A stretch of DNA of 64,000 nt from Orrella daihaiensis. GTDB lineage: Bacteria > Pseudomonadota > Gammaproteobacteria > Burkholderiales > Burkholderiaceae_B. Every line of letters begins with the position of its first letter. Position 1 is the first letter of the stretch. The stretch spans positions 1,860,001 through 1,924,000 of the forward strand of contig NZ_CP063982.1 of assembly GCF_022811525.1 (NCBI RefSeq). Reading direction: 5' to 3'. The notes beneath the pieces are model-generated. The model was not told where the DNA came from, searched no databases, and saw nothing but the letters and a program-made list of their open reading frames with translations. Below are positions 17,336-26,841 of the stretch, in pieces. Both the position numbers and the translations under genes were made by a program.

Positions 17336-20158
17336 ATGAAACGCATGCTGTTTAATGCAACGCACCAAGAAGAACTTCGCGTTGCAATCGTAGATGGACA
17401 AAAGCTCATCGATCTCGATATCGAGACTGCCGGGCGCGAGCAACGTAAAGGCAACATATACAAAGGTGTTATCACCCGAATCGAACCAGGCCTTGAAGCC
17501 TGCTTCGTTAACTACGGCGAAGATCGCCATGGTTTCTTGCCCTTTAAAGAGGTAGCGCGCGCCTACTTTAAAGAAGGCATTGATGTGCGGTCAGCTCGAA
17601 TCCAGGATGCCCTGAAAGAGGGTCAGGAACTCATCATACAAGTTGAGAAAGAGGAACGCGGCAACAAGGGAGCAGCCTTGACCACGTTCATCTCACTTGC
17701 GGGCCGCTATCTCGTGCTGATGCCTAATAATCCCCGTGGCGGCGGGGTATCGCGCCGTGTCGAGGGTGAAGAGCGCCAAGAGCTACGCGAAGCCATGGAC
17801 CAGCTCAAAGTTCCTCAGGGAATGAGCATCATCGCCCGTACAGCGGGTATCGGTCGCTCTGTCGAGGAATTGCAGTGGGATCTTTCCTATTTATTGCAAT
17901 TGTGGGCTGCGATCGACGGAGCCGCACAATCCAATCAGGCACCCATCCTTATCTACCTTGAGTCGAGCCTGGTGATACGTGCCATTCGCGACTATTTCTC
18001 GCCTGACATCGGTGAGATTTTGATCGACACCGATGATATTGCCGATCAAGCCACCGCCTTTATGAGCGTGGTCATGCCTGACAACGTGCAGCGGGTAAAA
18101 CGATACCGAGATGACGTGCCTCTATTCTCGCGATTCCAGATCGAACATCAGATTGAAACAGCGTACTCGCGCCACGTAGACCTACCTTCTGGCGGTTCAA
18201 TCGTGATCGACCATACCGAGGCACTCGTGGCTATCGACGTGAACTCGGCACGGGCCACTCGTGGCGCTGACATTGAAGAGACCGCCACTCGCACCAACCT
18301 CGAGGCCGCCGAAGAGGCGGCCCGACAACTACGCCTGCGTGACTTGGGCGGATTAATTGTGATCGACTTCATCGACATGGAGGAACCACGTAACCAGCGA
18401 GCTGTCGAGCAACGGCTTCGCGACGCCCTTCATGTTGACCGCGCGCGGGTGCAAATGGGCAAAATTTCCCGCTTTGGTTTGATCGAGCTTTCTCGTCAGC
18501 GTCTGCGTCCGGCGCTTAGCGAAGGCTCTCATATCACCTGCCCTCGCTGCAACGGCACAGGTGTTATCCGTGACGCAGAGTCTAGTGCACTGCATGTTCT
18601 GCGCCTGCTACAGGAAGAAGCGATGAAGGAAAACACGGCCGCAGTGCACGCACAAGTGCCCGTTGAAGTCGCGACCTTTCTGTTGAACGAAAAACGCACC
18701 GACATCACCAAGATGGAGGCACGCCTGAAAATCAACCTGATGCTGATCCCTAACAAGCATCTGGAGACGCCCCACCATATCATCGAGCGCCTGCGTCATG
18801 ATGACCCCCGGTTAGAAGAGACCAAGGCCAGCTTTGAAATGCTTGAAGAACCAGCCTCTGTTGACTTGAGTCTGACTCGTAGCGAAAAGGAAATCAAGGC
18901 CAAGCCTGAGGCACTGGTCAAAGGCGTCACTCCAGCACAACCAGCCCCACCCGCGACGCAAAAACTCCCAACCAAACGTACGTCGGTTGCAGCAAAGTCC
19001 GAAGGATCTGGGTTATGGGGGCAAATTGTCAAACTCTTCAGCAGCATCCTTGGTGGAACCACGGAGCCTCAGCAGACAAAAGCCAAGCCCAAAGAAGGTC
19101 AAGGTCGATCCGATCGACGAGGCAGCAATAACCGAAACCGACGCGCTGGGCGCCCAGACAATCGGCGCCATGACCGTGCGGATGCCGATGTGCAAACACG
19201 ACAGCAAAACCAGCCGGCCGCACAAGCAGCCGCAGAAAATGCAGACGCTGAGCAGGAGACCAGCGGCGCCAACAGTCGCTCACGCCGCTCGCGCCGTAGC
19301 CGCAGCCGAAATAAGGCAAATACGGGCGAAACCATGGCTGCTAACGAACTGAACAGTTTGCAAGCGCAAGAACAAATTGCCAACAGTGTCGAGACTGAAG
19401 ACGGTATTAACACGACAGCCTCGCAACAACCGCCAGCCACTGAGCTAGCAGATGAGGCCGCTACTGACAAACCCCGTCGCCGCAGTCGCCGCGGACGCCG
19501 AGGCAAGCGCAGTGGCGATGGCACTCAAACTGAGACCGATCAATTGATGGGTGACAACCCGGAGATGGCAGTGCAGGCAAGCGTTGACGCGTCCGGTGAA
19601 ACAACACCGGAGCCCTCCTCGGTCGAGCTTGCGGTCGAAACATCAGCTGAGCCCGCATCAGCATCGACGACCACGATCCGTGCTGAAACTAGCTTGGCCA
19701 ATGACATGATGGAAACAGTCGCTTCTGCACCCGAACAAATTGTCCCTAGCAGCGACTTGGCAGCCTCAAGCTCTCAGGAGGTCGAAGCATTGCCATCGTC
19801 TGAACCTGCCGTTCAAACAGACGCGCCCGTCTACGCTCAAGCTCAGGCCACACAAGCCGCGCCAATTCCGACCCCGTCGACTGGCAACGGCCACGACACG
19901 TCGGCCGCTACGGTAGTCGCTGTGCCATCCAGAACCGACGATATCTTGGTACGCGCTCCAGTGGCGGACAAGGCAACCTTGAATGCCATCGTAGCCAGTG
20001 CTGGTTTGCAGTGGGTTGAAAGCAACCCTGATCGTGTTGAGCTTGTTCAACGTGAAGTGGCGTCCCAGCCGCCAGTGAAGCTGGGTAGAGAACCCAAAAT
20101 CTTGCCGCCCCCAGCCCAAGTGCAATTGACGCAAGTCGAAACGCGCAGCGGCGTCTGA
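17336..20158 (+). CDS. rne: Ribonuclease E
   Basis: The main endoribonuclease of mRNA decay and rRNA/tRNA processing, scaffold of the degradosome. The N-terminal catalytic half has an S1 RNA-binding domain (about residues 37-120). Catalytic aspartates Asp301 (ALVAIDVNSARATRG) and Asp344 (IVIDFIDM) follow, then the zinc-link Cys402/Cys405 (CPRCNGTG). The C-terminal half, from about residue 510, is low-complexity, with three arginine-rich blocks (for example SRSRRSRRSRSRNKAN and KPRRRSRRGRRGKR) between acidic Ala/Glu/Thr-rich spacers. A conserved-looking end segment near residue 880 reads LNAIVASAGLQWVES. GGAG precedes the ATG by eight bases. Length is 940 aa. Confidence 0.95.
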   Translation: MKRMLFNATHQEELRVAIVDGQKLIDLDIETAGREQRKGNIYKGVITRIEPGLEACFVNYGEDRHGFLPFKEVARAYFKEGIDVRSARIQDALKEGQELIIQVEKEERGNKGAALTTFISLAGRYLVLMPNNPRGGGVSRRVEGEERQELREAMDQLKVPQGMSIIARTAGIGRSVEELQWDLSYLLQLWAAIDGAAQSNQAPILIYLESSLVIRAIRDYFSPDIGEILIDTDDIADQATAFMSVVMPDNVQRVKRYRDDVPLFSRFQIEHQIETAYSRHVDLPSGGSIVIDHTEALVAIDVNSARATRGADIEETATRTNLEAAEEAARQLRLRDLGGLIVIDFIDMEEPRNQRAVEQRLRDALHVDRARVQMGKISRFGLIELSRQRLRPALSEGSHITCPRCNGTGVIRDAESSALHVLRLLQEEAMKENTAAVHAQVPVEVATFLLNEKRTDITKMEARLKINLMLIPNKHLETPHHIIERLRHDDPRLEETKASFEMLEEPASVDLSLTRSEKEIKAKPEALVKGVTPAQPAPPATQKLPTKRTSVAAKSEGSGLWGQIVKLFSSILGGTTEPQQTKAKPKEGQGRSDRRGSNNRNRRAGRPDNRRHDRADADVQTRQQNQPAAQAAAENADAEQETSGANSRSRRSRRSRSRNKANTGETMAANELNSLQAQEQIANSVETEDGINTTASQQPPATELADEAATDKPRRRSRRGRRGKRSGDGTQTETDQLMGDNPEMAVQASVDASGETTPEPSSVELAVETSAEPASASTTTIRAETSLANDMMETVASAPEQIVPSSDLAASSSQEVEALPSSEPAVQTDAPVYAQAQATQAAPIPTPSTGNGHDTSAATVVAVPSRTDDILVRAPVADKATLNAIVASAGLQWVESNPDRVELVQREVASQPPVKLGREPKILPPPAQVQLTQVETRSGV

Positions 20159-20184
20159 CACGCAAGGCACTGGTCAGTCAAAAG

Positions 20185-20213
20185 CCCGGCACTCACAAGG
20201 TGTCGGGTTTTTT
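20185..20213 (+). terminator. Rho-independent terminator of rne
   Basis: Stem CCCGGCAC / GTGTCGGG (one G-T pair) with a 7-base loop, followed by six T. It lies 26 bases after the rne stop. Confidence 0.88.
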
Positions 20214-20426
20214 ACGATCTGAGCGCAGTGAGGACTCAGCATAGACACTGGCACATCCGTTGCTACTCTACTCCAGTCCCTTGCTATGTTGCTCGTCAAA
20301 TGGGCAATAGCCTTATTTCCCAAAAACCCATTGATATCAGAAGGTTATCGTCATATTGCGGGAACCACTTGCCCCAAAGCGGGGTCACATGAACTCATAG
20401 CCCATCTCTTAACGGAGGTTACTGTC

Positions 20427-20642
20427 ATGGACCACACCACGCACAAGGAAGGATTGAACACACCTGATAACAAGGCCAGTAACAGCAGCGACAGCCAAAG
20501 GTCGTCAGAGCAGAATCAAAGCAAGTCAATCAACCTACCCAATGAGTTGCCACACTGGCTCTCCAAGCGAATCGAGTTCTCGCTACCAGTCTGGGTGCTG
20601 GCGATCGTGGCACTATTGCTCGCGCTATTAATTTTTGATTGA
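20427..20642 (+). CDS. Small C-tail-anchored membrane protein, unknown
   Basis: A 71-residue protein that I do not recognise. ATG 20427 (MDHTTHKEGLN) was chosen because AACGGAGG lies eight bases upstream; the longer open frame has no ribosome site. The first 45 residues are hydrophilic, rich in Ser, Asn, Gln and Lys, and probably disordered. The rest is one strongly hydrophobic segment (VWVLAIVALLLALLIF) ending one residue before the stop. This topology suggests a tail-anchored inner-membrane protein. It is followed closely by the exported OB-fold protein and both may be in one transcript. Confidence 0.6.
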   Translation: MDHTTHKEGLNTPDNKASNSSDSQRSSEQNQSKSINLPNELPHWLSKRIEFSLPVWVLAIVALLLALLIFD

Positions 20643-20688
20643 GCTTTGCGGACCATTTGTACCCGCCTACATAAAACAGGAGTCAATC

Positions 20689-21057
20689 ATGCGAACATCG
20701 CTTCCCGCTTTTATACTCGTGGCCACTTTACTGCCAGGTGTCACATTTGCATCAACCGAAAACACAGATCCTTCAATTGCCCAACAGAGCATTACGGCGA
20801 TTGATGACATCAAGCGCGGTTCAATGGTGTACGTCAAAGGTACTGTGGAACGGATTTTGGATACTGATGAGTTTCGGCTCGCCGATGAAACGGGCGATAT
20901 CAAGGTCTACGTCGGCTGGCAAAACTTCGTACCGGTTAAGGTCGGTGACAGCGTCACGGTTAAAGGATTTGTCGACAATGATTTAATCCTTGAACTCTAC
21001 GCTCGCGAGATTGTCCATAGCGACGGTCGCGTCACTCAGTTTAAGCACAACGGATAA
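20689..21057 (+). CDS. Exported OB-fold (BOF/YgiW-YdeI-like) protein
   Basis: A 122-residue secreted protein starting at ATG 20689 with CAGGAG upstream. Signal peptide: MRTSLPAFILVATLLPGVTFA. The mature part has the bacterial OB-fold layout (VYVKGTVERILDTDEFRLAD, DIKVYVGWQNFV, VGDSVTVKGFVDND) of the YgiW/YdeI/NirD stress-tolerance family (PF04076). Those proteins sit in the periplasm and are linked to stress and metal or cationic-compound tolerance. The specific ligand here is unknown. Confidence 0.8.
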   Translation: MRTSLPAFILVATLLPGVTFASTENTDPSIAQQSITAIDDIKRGSMVYVKGTVERILDTDEFRLADETGDIKVYVGWQNFVPVKVGDSVTVKGFVDNDLILELYAREIVHSDGRVTQFKHNG

Positions 21058-21162
21058 GCAGCTACGCTCAAGGGCGTCCAAACCAGTTTCAAGGCTTGGG
21101 CTTAGTGGGCGTTCACTGCCCATCAGTCGTGAGGTCAGATCAGTTCTTTTATCAGCGACGCC

Positions 21163-22053
21163 CTAGCTAGCTGCAGTAGCCTTGACCGGAATATCTACTG
21201 TTTGGTTCATGAACAAGCCCATCAAGCGAGCGAGCTCATCGCGCAGGTGTCTACGGTCTACCACCATGTCGATGGCGCCTTTTTCCAGCAAAAACTCAGA
21301 TCGTTGAAACCCCTCGGGTAACTTCTCACGCACCGTTTGTTCAATAACACGAGGACCTGCAAATCCAATCAGTGCCTTTGGCTCGGCAATCACCACATCA
21401 CCGACAAACGCAAAACTAGCCGACACACCGCCCATCGTTGGATCGGTCAGTACGCTGATAAATGGCAGCTTTTGTGCCGACAGCTGAGTCAGGGCAGCAT
21501 TGGTTTTTGCCATCTGCAACAAGGAGAAAAGACTCTCCTGCATACGTGCGCCACCAGATGCTGCAACACAAATAAAAGGCGTATGTTGTTCAATCGCTGC
21601 GTGAACCCCTCGCACAAACCTCTCACCGACGACCGACCCCATAGAACCACCCATAAAGTCGAACTCAAAACATGACAATACGCATGGCACACCATGAATC
21701 GACCCACTTACAGTCACCAATGCATCGGACTCACCCGTTTGCTTGATCGCTTCTTGCAGTCTGTCGGGATATTTCCGAGAGTCTCGAAACTTTAACGGGT
21801 CCATAGACCGGGTGGTCTGACCAATGTCCTGACGACCTTCCAAATCTAGCAACGCGTCAATCCGTGCGCGTGACCCAAGTCGCATGTGATGATCACATTT
21901 GGGACAGACTTGCAGGTTGGCTGCCAGATCTTCGTTATAGAGGACCGACTCACACGAAGGACACTTGACCCAAAGTCCTTCCGGAACACGTTTTGCCGAG
22001 GCCTCAGCGCTTTTGTTAATGCGCGGCGGCAGGATTTTGTCTAACCAGCTCAT
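21163..22053 (-). CDS. accD: Acetyl-CoA carboxylase carboxyltransferase subunit beta
   Basis: Beta subunit of the carboxyltransferase that makes malonyl-CoA, the substrate of FabD/FabH encoded earlier in the window. The N-terminal zinc ribbon uses Cys31, Cys34, Cys50 and Cys53 (CPSC...CPKC). The carboxyltransferase core includes FMGGSMGSVVGERFVRG and SGGARMQESLFSLLQMAKT. TDPTMGGVSASFAFVGDVV follows. The 296-residue length is normal. It follows trpA closely, the usual betaproteobacterial trpB-trpA-accD order (folC often follows, but here the next gene is on the other strand). Confidence 0.96.
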   Translation of the reverse strand: MSWLDKILPPRINKSAEASAKRVPEGLWVKCPSCESVLYNEDLAANLQVCPKCDHHMRLGSRARIDALLDLEGRQDIGQTTRSMDPLKFRDSRKYPDRLQEAIKQTGESDALVTVSGSIHGVPCVLSCFEFDFMGGSMGSVVGERFVRGVHAAIEQHTPFICVAASGGARMQESLFSLLQMAKTNAALTQLSAQKLPFISVLTDPTMGGVSASFAFVGDVVIAEPKALIGFAGPRVIEQTVREKLPEGFQRSEFLLEKGAIDMVVDRRHLRDELARLMGLFMNQTVDIPVKATAAS

Positions 22054-22069
22054 TTTTTTCCACCAACCC

Positions 22070-22915
22070 TTACGCAGGCTGCTTGTTAACTTGGTCCAAA
22101 GCGTGCCGGATACCCTTTAACCAATCATGACCCGCTGTGACAGCCACGTCGGTTTGCTCGCCCACTGGCACCACCTGCCAAGCTTTGTTCATGACGTCAA
22201 TCAGTTTGCTGCCTATGACCACAGCATCTGCCACTTCCGCCACTCGGCTGGCACTTTGGGCGTCGCTAATACCAAACCCAACGCCAACAGGAATCGTCAC
22301 GTGCTGTCTAATCTTGGCGAGCTGGCTCGCGACCTCATCGGTATTCAAATGCCCGGCTCCTGTCACACCACGCAAAGACACGTAGTAGACGTAGCCTTTG
22401 GCTAGCTTGCCAACGGCAGCAATCCGCTCATCGGTTGATGTTGGTGCCAACAGGAAGATGGGTGCCATGTCATGTTGACCAAGCAGATCCACGAACTGAG
22501 CAGCTTCCTCTGGTGGATAATCGACCACCAGAACACCATCCACGCCCGCCTCGGCTGCTTTCTCAACAAAGGCTTGCTGCCCCATGCGCTCGATCGGGTT
22601 GGCATAACCCATCAAAACAATCGGGGTTTGCTCATCAGTCTTGCGAAACTCTGACACCACTTTCAAAACATCCTTCAACCCGACACCTTGCGAAATGGCA
22701 TGCTCAGCAGCTCGCTGGATGATCGGACCGTCGGCCATCGGGTCTGAGAAAGGTACGCCTAGCTCAATAACATCCGCACCAGCAGCTACTAGTTGATGCA
22801 TCAACGGCACCGTCGATTCGGGCAGCGGATTGCCGGCTGCGATATAGGGAATTAGTGCAGCTCGCCGCTGAGCGCGAGATCGCTCGAATGCGTCGGAGAT
22901 TTTTGAAATGCTCAC
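22070..22915 (-). CDS. trpA: Tryptophan synthase alpha subunit
   Basis: Cleaves indole-3-glycerol phosphate to indole and glyceraldehyde 3-phosphate and channels indole to TrpB. The catalytic Glu and Asp are in ELGVPFSDPMADGP; the phosphate-binding region includes GVTGAGHLNTDEV and VGVGFGISDAQSA. A GTG at 22915 (SISKISDAFERSRA) is the likely start; a longer ATG-less frame would overlap trpB by 53 bases. The 281-residue product is a little long because of a C-terminal GHDWLKGIRHALDQ tail. Lies between trpB and accD. Confidence 0.94.
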   Translation of the reverse strand: MSISKISDAFERSRAQRRAALIPYIAAGNPLPESTVPLMHQLVAAGADVIELGVPFSDPMADGPIIQRAAEHAISQGVGLKDVLKVVSEFRKTDEQTPIVLMGYANPIERMGQQAFVEKAAEAGVDGVLVVDYPPEEAAQFVDLLGQHDMAPIFLLAPTSTDERIAAVGKLAKGYVYYVSLRGVTGAGHLNTDEVASQLAKIRQHVTIPVGVGFGISDAQSASRVAEVADAVVIGSKLIDVMNKAWQVVPVGEQTDVAVTAGHDWLKGIRHALDQVNKQPA

Positions 22916-22931
22916 GATATCAGGCCCGCCG

Positions 22932-24131
22932 TTATAGTTCGATACCGGCCTGAGTGGCCACTGTATTAATGTCTTTGTCACCACGCCCAGAAAGGTTCAC
23001 CAGAATGATCCGGTCTTTCGGTAGCGTGGGAGCCAGTCGCGCGGCCTCGGCCAGTGCGTGCGCTGTCTCAAGCGCCGGAATAATGCCCTCGATACGGCAG
23101 CAGTGGTGAAAGGCGGCAAGCGCCTCATCATCGGTCACGCCAACATAGCGCGCACGTCCTGTGTCCTTAAGCCACGCATGCTCCGGACCGACACCAGGAT
23201 AATCCAACCCTGCCGATACCGAATGCGTCTCTTGAACCTGGCCATCCTCATTCTGAATGACGTAGGTACGATTGCCATGCAATACGCCAACCTGGCCAGC
23301 TGACAACGAGGCGGCATGATGACCGGATGCAATGCCATGCCCTGCTGCTTCCACGCCGACAAGCTTGACGTCCTCATGGTTGATGTAAGGATGGAAAATC
23401 CCCATTGCATTGGATCCCCCACCAACGCATGCCAGAACATAATCTGGCTGGCGCCCGGCGTACTGCGGCATTTGCTCGATGCACTCTTCGCCGATTACTG
23501 AGTGAAAGTTGCGCACCATCATGGGATATGGGTGTGGACCGGCGACGGTGCCAATGATGTAGAAGGTATCTTCCACGTTAGTCACCCAATCACGCAAAGC
23601 CTCGTTTAGTGCATCCTTCAGGGTCTTGGAACCAGACTCAACCGGCACTACCGTCGCACCGAGAAGCTTCATGCGATAGACGTTGGGTGCCTGACGCTTG
23701 ACGTCTTCACTACCCATGTACACGATGCACTCCATGCCATAACGGGCGCAAACCGTGGCAGTCGCCACGCCGTGCTGCCCTGCTCCGGTCTCAGCGATGA
23801 TGCGTTTCTTGCCCATGCGACGGGCCAATAGTGCCTGACCAAGACTGTTGTTGATCTTGTGGGCACCCGTGTGATTCAAATCCTCTCGCTTAAACCAGAT
23901 TTGGGCGCCACCCAACTCTTCAGACCACCTACGAGCGTGGTAGACAGGGGTAGGACGCCCCACAAAATGGCGCAGTTCACTGTGAAACTCAGCCAGAAAA
24001 TCAGGGTCATTCTGGTACTTGGCGTAGGCTTGTCGCAACTGAGCGAGCGCGTGCATCAACGTCTCGGCAACAAACACGCCACCATAAGGCCCAAAATGCC
24101 CGGTCGCGTCAGGAAAGTCGTAAGGTTTCAC
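22932..24131 (-). CDS. trpB: Tryptophan synthase beta subunit
   Basis: Condenses indole with serine in a pyridoxal-phosphate reaction. The PLP lysine is in LNHTGAHKINNSLGQALLA; the phosphate-binding glycine loop is ACVGGGSNAMGIF. The protein begins KPYDFPDATGHFGPYGG, the usual betaproteobacterial N-terminus, with GTG at 24131 as start codon and a GGGG element upstream. Length 399 aa. It leads trpB-trpA-accD. The 86-base gap to relA shows no attenuator-like tryptophan leader. Confidence 0.96.
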   Translation of the reverse strand: MKPYDFPDATGHFGPYGGVFVAETLMHALAQLRQAYAKYQNDPDFLAEFHSELRHFVGRPTPVYHARRWSEELGGAQIWFKREDLNHTGAHKINNSLGQALLARRMGKKRIIAETGAGQHGVATATVCARYGMECIVYMGSEDVKRQAPNVYRMKLLGATVVPVESGSKTLKDALNEALRDWVTNVEDTFYIIGTVAGPHPYPMMVRNFHSVIGEECIEQMPQYAGRQPDYVLACVGGGSNAMGIFHPYINHEDVKLVGVEAAGHGIASGHHAASLSAGQVGVLHGNRTYVIQNEDGQVQETHSVSAGLDYPGVGPEHAWLKDTGRARYVGVTDDEALAAFHHCCRIEGIIPALETAHALAEAARLAPTLPKDRIILVNLSGRGDKDINTVATQAGIEL

Positions 24132-24217
24132 AGCCCATGCCCCCTAGTTGGCAATGCATTACATAATGGATCGATTTTAACAGCCAGCAGGTTTTACGGC
24201 GTATTTCCCACTTGGCA

Positions 24218-26404
24218 CTAGCGCCTCTGTGCCGACAGCACACCCGAGACCTCAGTCAGCGCCGCGAGCGCCCGCTGTAGAACGTCAGCACCGCTGACTT
24301 GCACAGTGAACACCATATGCGCCAAGGAAGCTTTACTTTGCGTATTGACGCCAACCACATTGAGTCTCAGTCGCGCAAACACCTCCGACAAGTCTCGCAG
24401 CAGCCCATGTCGGTCGTGGGCATGCACGACGACATCAACCGGATAGACTGAGTCACCCGTTTGCCCCCACGACACCTCGATGACACGTTCGGGATCGCGC
24501 CTAGCCAACTGCACAAAGCTTGGACAATCAGATCGATGAATGGAAACCCCACGGCCGCGAGTCACAAAACCACTGATGGGGTCTGGCGGTGCCGGCCGAC
24601 AGCAACGGGCTAACTGCGTCAAAAGCGAATCAACCCCTTGTACCAACACACCGCTTGGGCTACTGGAAGCTGGCTTGTGTTCACTGATAATCGGCTGCGT
24701 ACGGGTCTGCTCATCTTGGGACTTGGGCTGAAAGACGGCATCAATATGACGCAGGCTAAAGTCTTCCTTTGCCACCGCGACATACAAATCATCGGCATGC
24801 GCAAAGCCGAGCTGCTGCGCGAGCTGCTCCTGGTTGATGGCGGTCTTGCCTAGCCTTTGCAGCTCTTTTTCTACCAACGCATGACCCTGGGTGATGCGCT
24901 GCTGCAATTCAATCGCGTTAAACCATGCGCGCACCTTGGCCTTGGCGCGAGGACTCGCGAGGTACCCGAGTTGTGGGTTTAGCCAGTCACGCGAGGGCCC
25001 ACCCGCTTTTGTGGTGATGATGTCAACGGTTTGACCGGTATCTAACTTGGTTTGCAACGGCACCATTTGACCATCTACCCTGGCGCCACGACACCGATGA
25101 CCAAGGTCGGTGTGCAAATGATATGCAAAATCGATGGGTGTAGCACCTCGCGGCAGTTCGATCACTCTAGCTTGAGGTGACAGAACATAAATGCGGTCTG
25201 AAGCAGTTTGCGGTTGTTGTTGATCGAGCGCCGAGGATCCGGCTTCGGTTTGCCATGCCAGCAATTGCCGCATCCAGGCTAGCTGGCGATCGTAATCCTC
25301 AGCACCGGCGGCCGGCGCGCTGGACTTGCCCGTCTCCTTGTAGCGCCAATGGGCAGCCATCCCATGCTCTGCAAAATCATGCATTGCCTGCGTTCTTATC
25401 TGTACTTCGAAAGCGCGACCTGCTTTGTCTGCGACCACGGTGTGCAAGGAGCGATAACCATTGGACTTGGGGCGGGAGATGTAGTCATCAAACTCCTCGC
25501 CAATCGGGGACCAGTGCTCGTGGACAATCCCCAGCACGTTGTAACAACTACGCTCGTCTGCCACGATCACCCTGACGGCACGAAGATCATAAAGGCGGCT
25601 GATGTCAACCGCCTTTCGATTCATTTTGTTCCAGATGCTAAAGATATGCTTGGGACGACCTGAAACAGAGGCCTCGATACCTGCGTCTTCAAGCAGCGCC
25701 TTGAGATCGGCCAGCGTTTGATCAATAAAAGACTCGCGCTCAATACGCTTTTCTTCCAAGGCTTTGGCAATTTCCTTGTACTTTTCCGGCTGCTGAAAGC
25801 GAAACGCCAGATCTTCCATCTCCCACTTGACTTGCCATATCCCGAGCCGATTGGCTAATGGGGCGTACAGATCGAGCGTCTCCTGCGCAAACTCAACGCC
25901 ACATGGCTGCTTGGTTTTTGCATGCCAACGCAACGTTTGCAGGCGTGATGCCAAGCGGATCAAAACAATACGCAAATCTGCTGCCATGGCTAGCAACATC
26001 TTGCGCAGATTCTCTTTTTGCGTGGCCAGGTCGGCCACCTCACCACCAGTGGCTTCACGGGCGACTTCTCCAAGCTTTAGCAGTGCCCGTGTTCCTTGCA
26101 CTAATTTGCCAATCTCAGGCCCGAACGTCTTTGATATCGGATCAAGCCCCTTGCCATCGTGGGCTGGCAAAGCTAGCAAAATGGCCGCTATGCGGCTCGC
26201 CACATCTGACTGTAGACTCGCCAAAATCTCAGCGGTGGCCAGACAATGTTCCCATAGCGGTTGGCTACCCACGATAACCGCCGGCTCGCTACGCTGCTGT
26301 GCCCAGTGCAAAGCATCGAGTAAACGAGCTCTATCTTCGGAGGTCAAGCCAGTTGATACTTGATCAACTTGTTCGTCCGTGACTGTATTGAAATGGCTAT
26401 TCAT
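24218..26404 (-). CDS. relA: (p)ppGpp synthetase RelA
   Basis: A long RelA/SpoT homologue that makes the stringent-response alarmone on ribosomes carrying uncharged tRNA. The N-terminal hydrolase domain lacks the HD motif (LLALPAHDGKG replaces it), so hydrolysis is unlikely. The synthetase domain has RLYDLRAVRVIV, the RelA-type acidic EFDDYI motif followed by SRPKSNGYRSLHT, and FEVQIRT. Then come the TGS domain (DRIYVLSPQARVIELPRGAT), a zinc-finger-like region (ARCCRPAPPDPISGFVTRG) and a C-terminal ACT domain. The EFDD motif distinguishes RelA from SpoT. 728 aa, normal. A separate spoT is expected elsewhere. Confidence 0.93.
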   Translation of the reverse strand: MNSHFNTVTDEQVDQVSTGLTSEDRARLLDALHWAQQRSEPAVIVGSQPLWEHCLATAEILASLQSDVASRIAAILLALPAHDGKGLDPISKTFGPEIGKLVQGTRALLKLGEVAREATGGEVADLATQKENLRKMLLAMAADLRIVLIRLASRLQTLRWHAKTKQPCGVEFAQETLDLYAPLANRLGIWQVKWEMEDLAFRFQQPEKYKEIAKALEEKRIERESFIDQTLADLKALLEDAGIEASVSGRPKHIFSIWNKMNRKAVDISRLYDLRAVRVIVADERSCYNVLGIVHEHWSPIGEEFDDYISRPKSNGYRSLHTVVADKAGRAFEVQIRTQAMHDFAEHGMAAHWRYKETGKSSAPAAGAEDYDRQLAWMRQLLAWQTEAGSSALDQQQPQTASDRIYVLSPQARVIELPRGATPIDFAYHLHTDLGHRCRGARVDGQMVPLQTKLDTGQTVDIITTKAGGPSRDWLNPQLGYLASPRAKAKVRAWFNAIELQQRITQGHALVEKELQRLGKTAINQEQLAQQLGFAHADDLYVAVAKEDFSLRHIDAVFQPKSQDEQTRTQPIISEHKPASSSPSGVLVQGVDSLLTQLARCCRPAPPDPISGFVTRGRGVSIHRSDCPSFVQLARRDPERVIEVSWGQTGDSVYPVDVVVHAHDRHGLLRDLSEVFARLRLNVVGVNTQSKASLAHMVFTVQVSGADVLQRALAALTEVSGVLSAQRR

Positions 26405-26439
26405 CCAGGGACTTGTCAGTCAATTCAATGCCCAACCCA

Positions 26440-26790
26440 TTAGACCGCAGCAGTCACCACGATCTCAACCTTGAAATCCGGATTGGCCAGGCGTGCCTCT
26501 ACGGTAGCCCGCGGTGGTGCATTACCATCAGAAACCCACGCATCCCAAGCCTTGTTCATGCCATCAAACTCGGCCATGTTGGCAATAAAAATTTGTGCCA
26601 TCAGGATTCGGGATTTATTGGTGCCGGCCTGCTCGAGCAAGCTATCGACGATAGCCAACACCTGCTCAGTTTGGCCAGTGATGTCTAACGATGGATCTTC
26701 CGGGACCTGACCCGCGAGGTAGGCCACGCCGTTGTAAACAGCCATGTCAGACAAACGCTTTTGAACATTCACGCGCTGGATGGATTGCAT
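26440..26790 (-). CDS. RidA-family enamine/imine deaminase
   Basis: A trimeric deaminase of reactive enamine/imine intermediates from PLP enzymes. The 116-residue product begins MQSIQRVNVQKRL at ATG 26790 with GGAG nine bases upstream. It contains AVYNGVAYLAGQVPEDPSL and the substrate-binding arginine region NAPPRATVEARLANPDFKVEI. The Rid1 catalytic arginine context is recognisable, but the exact subgroup is unclear. Directly upstream of relA on the same strand. Confidence 0.87.
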   Translation of the reverse strand: MQSIQRVNVQKRLSDMAVYNGVAYLAGQVPEDPSLDITGQTEQVLAIVDSLLEQAGTNKSRILMAQIFIANMAEFDGMNKAWDAWVSDGNAPPRATVEARLANPDFKVEIVVTAAV

Positions 26791-26841
26791 GTCGTTATTC
26801 TCCAATAAGGGAAGCTTTAAGAAAATTCAAAATTTCCGGGT

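Noticed and set aside
19013..19664. Long minus-strand open frames rich in Ser/Arg/Ala opposite rne
   Set aside because: They are shadows of the low-complexity Arg/Ala-rich C-terminal half of RNase E; no ribosome sites or domain features.
24132..24217. Tryptophan attenuator before trpB
   Set aside because: No Trp-rich leader peptide or competing hairpins seen.
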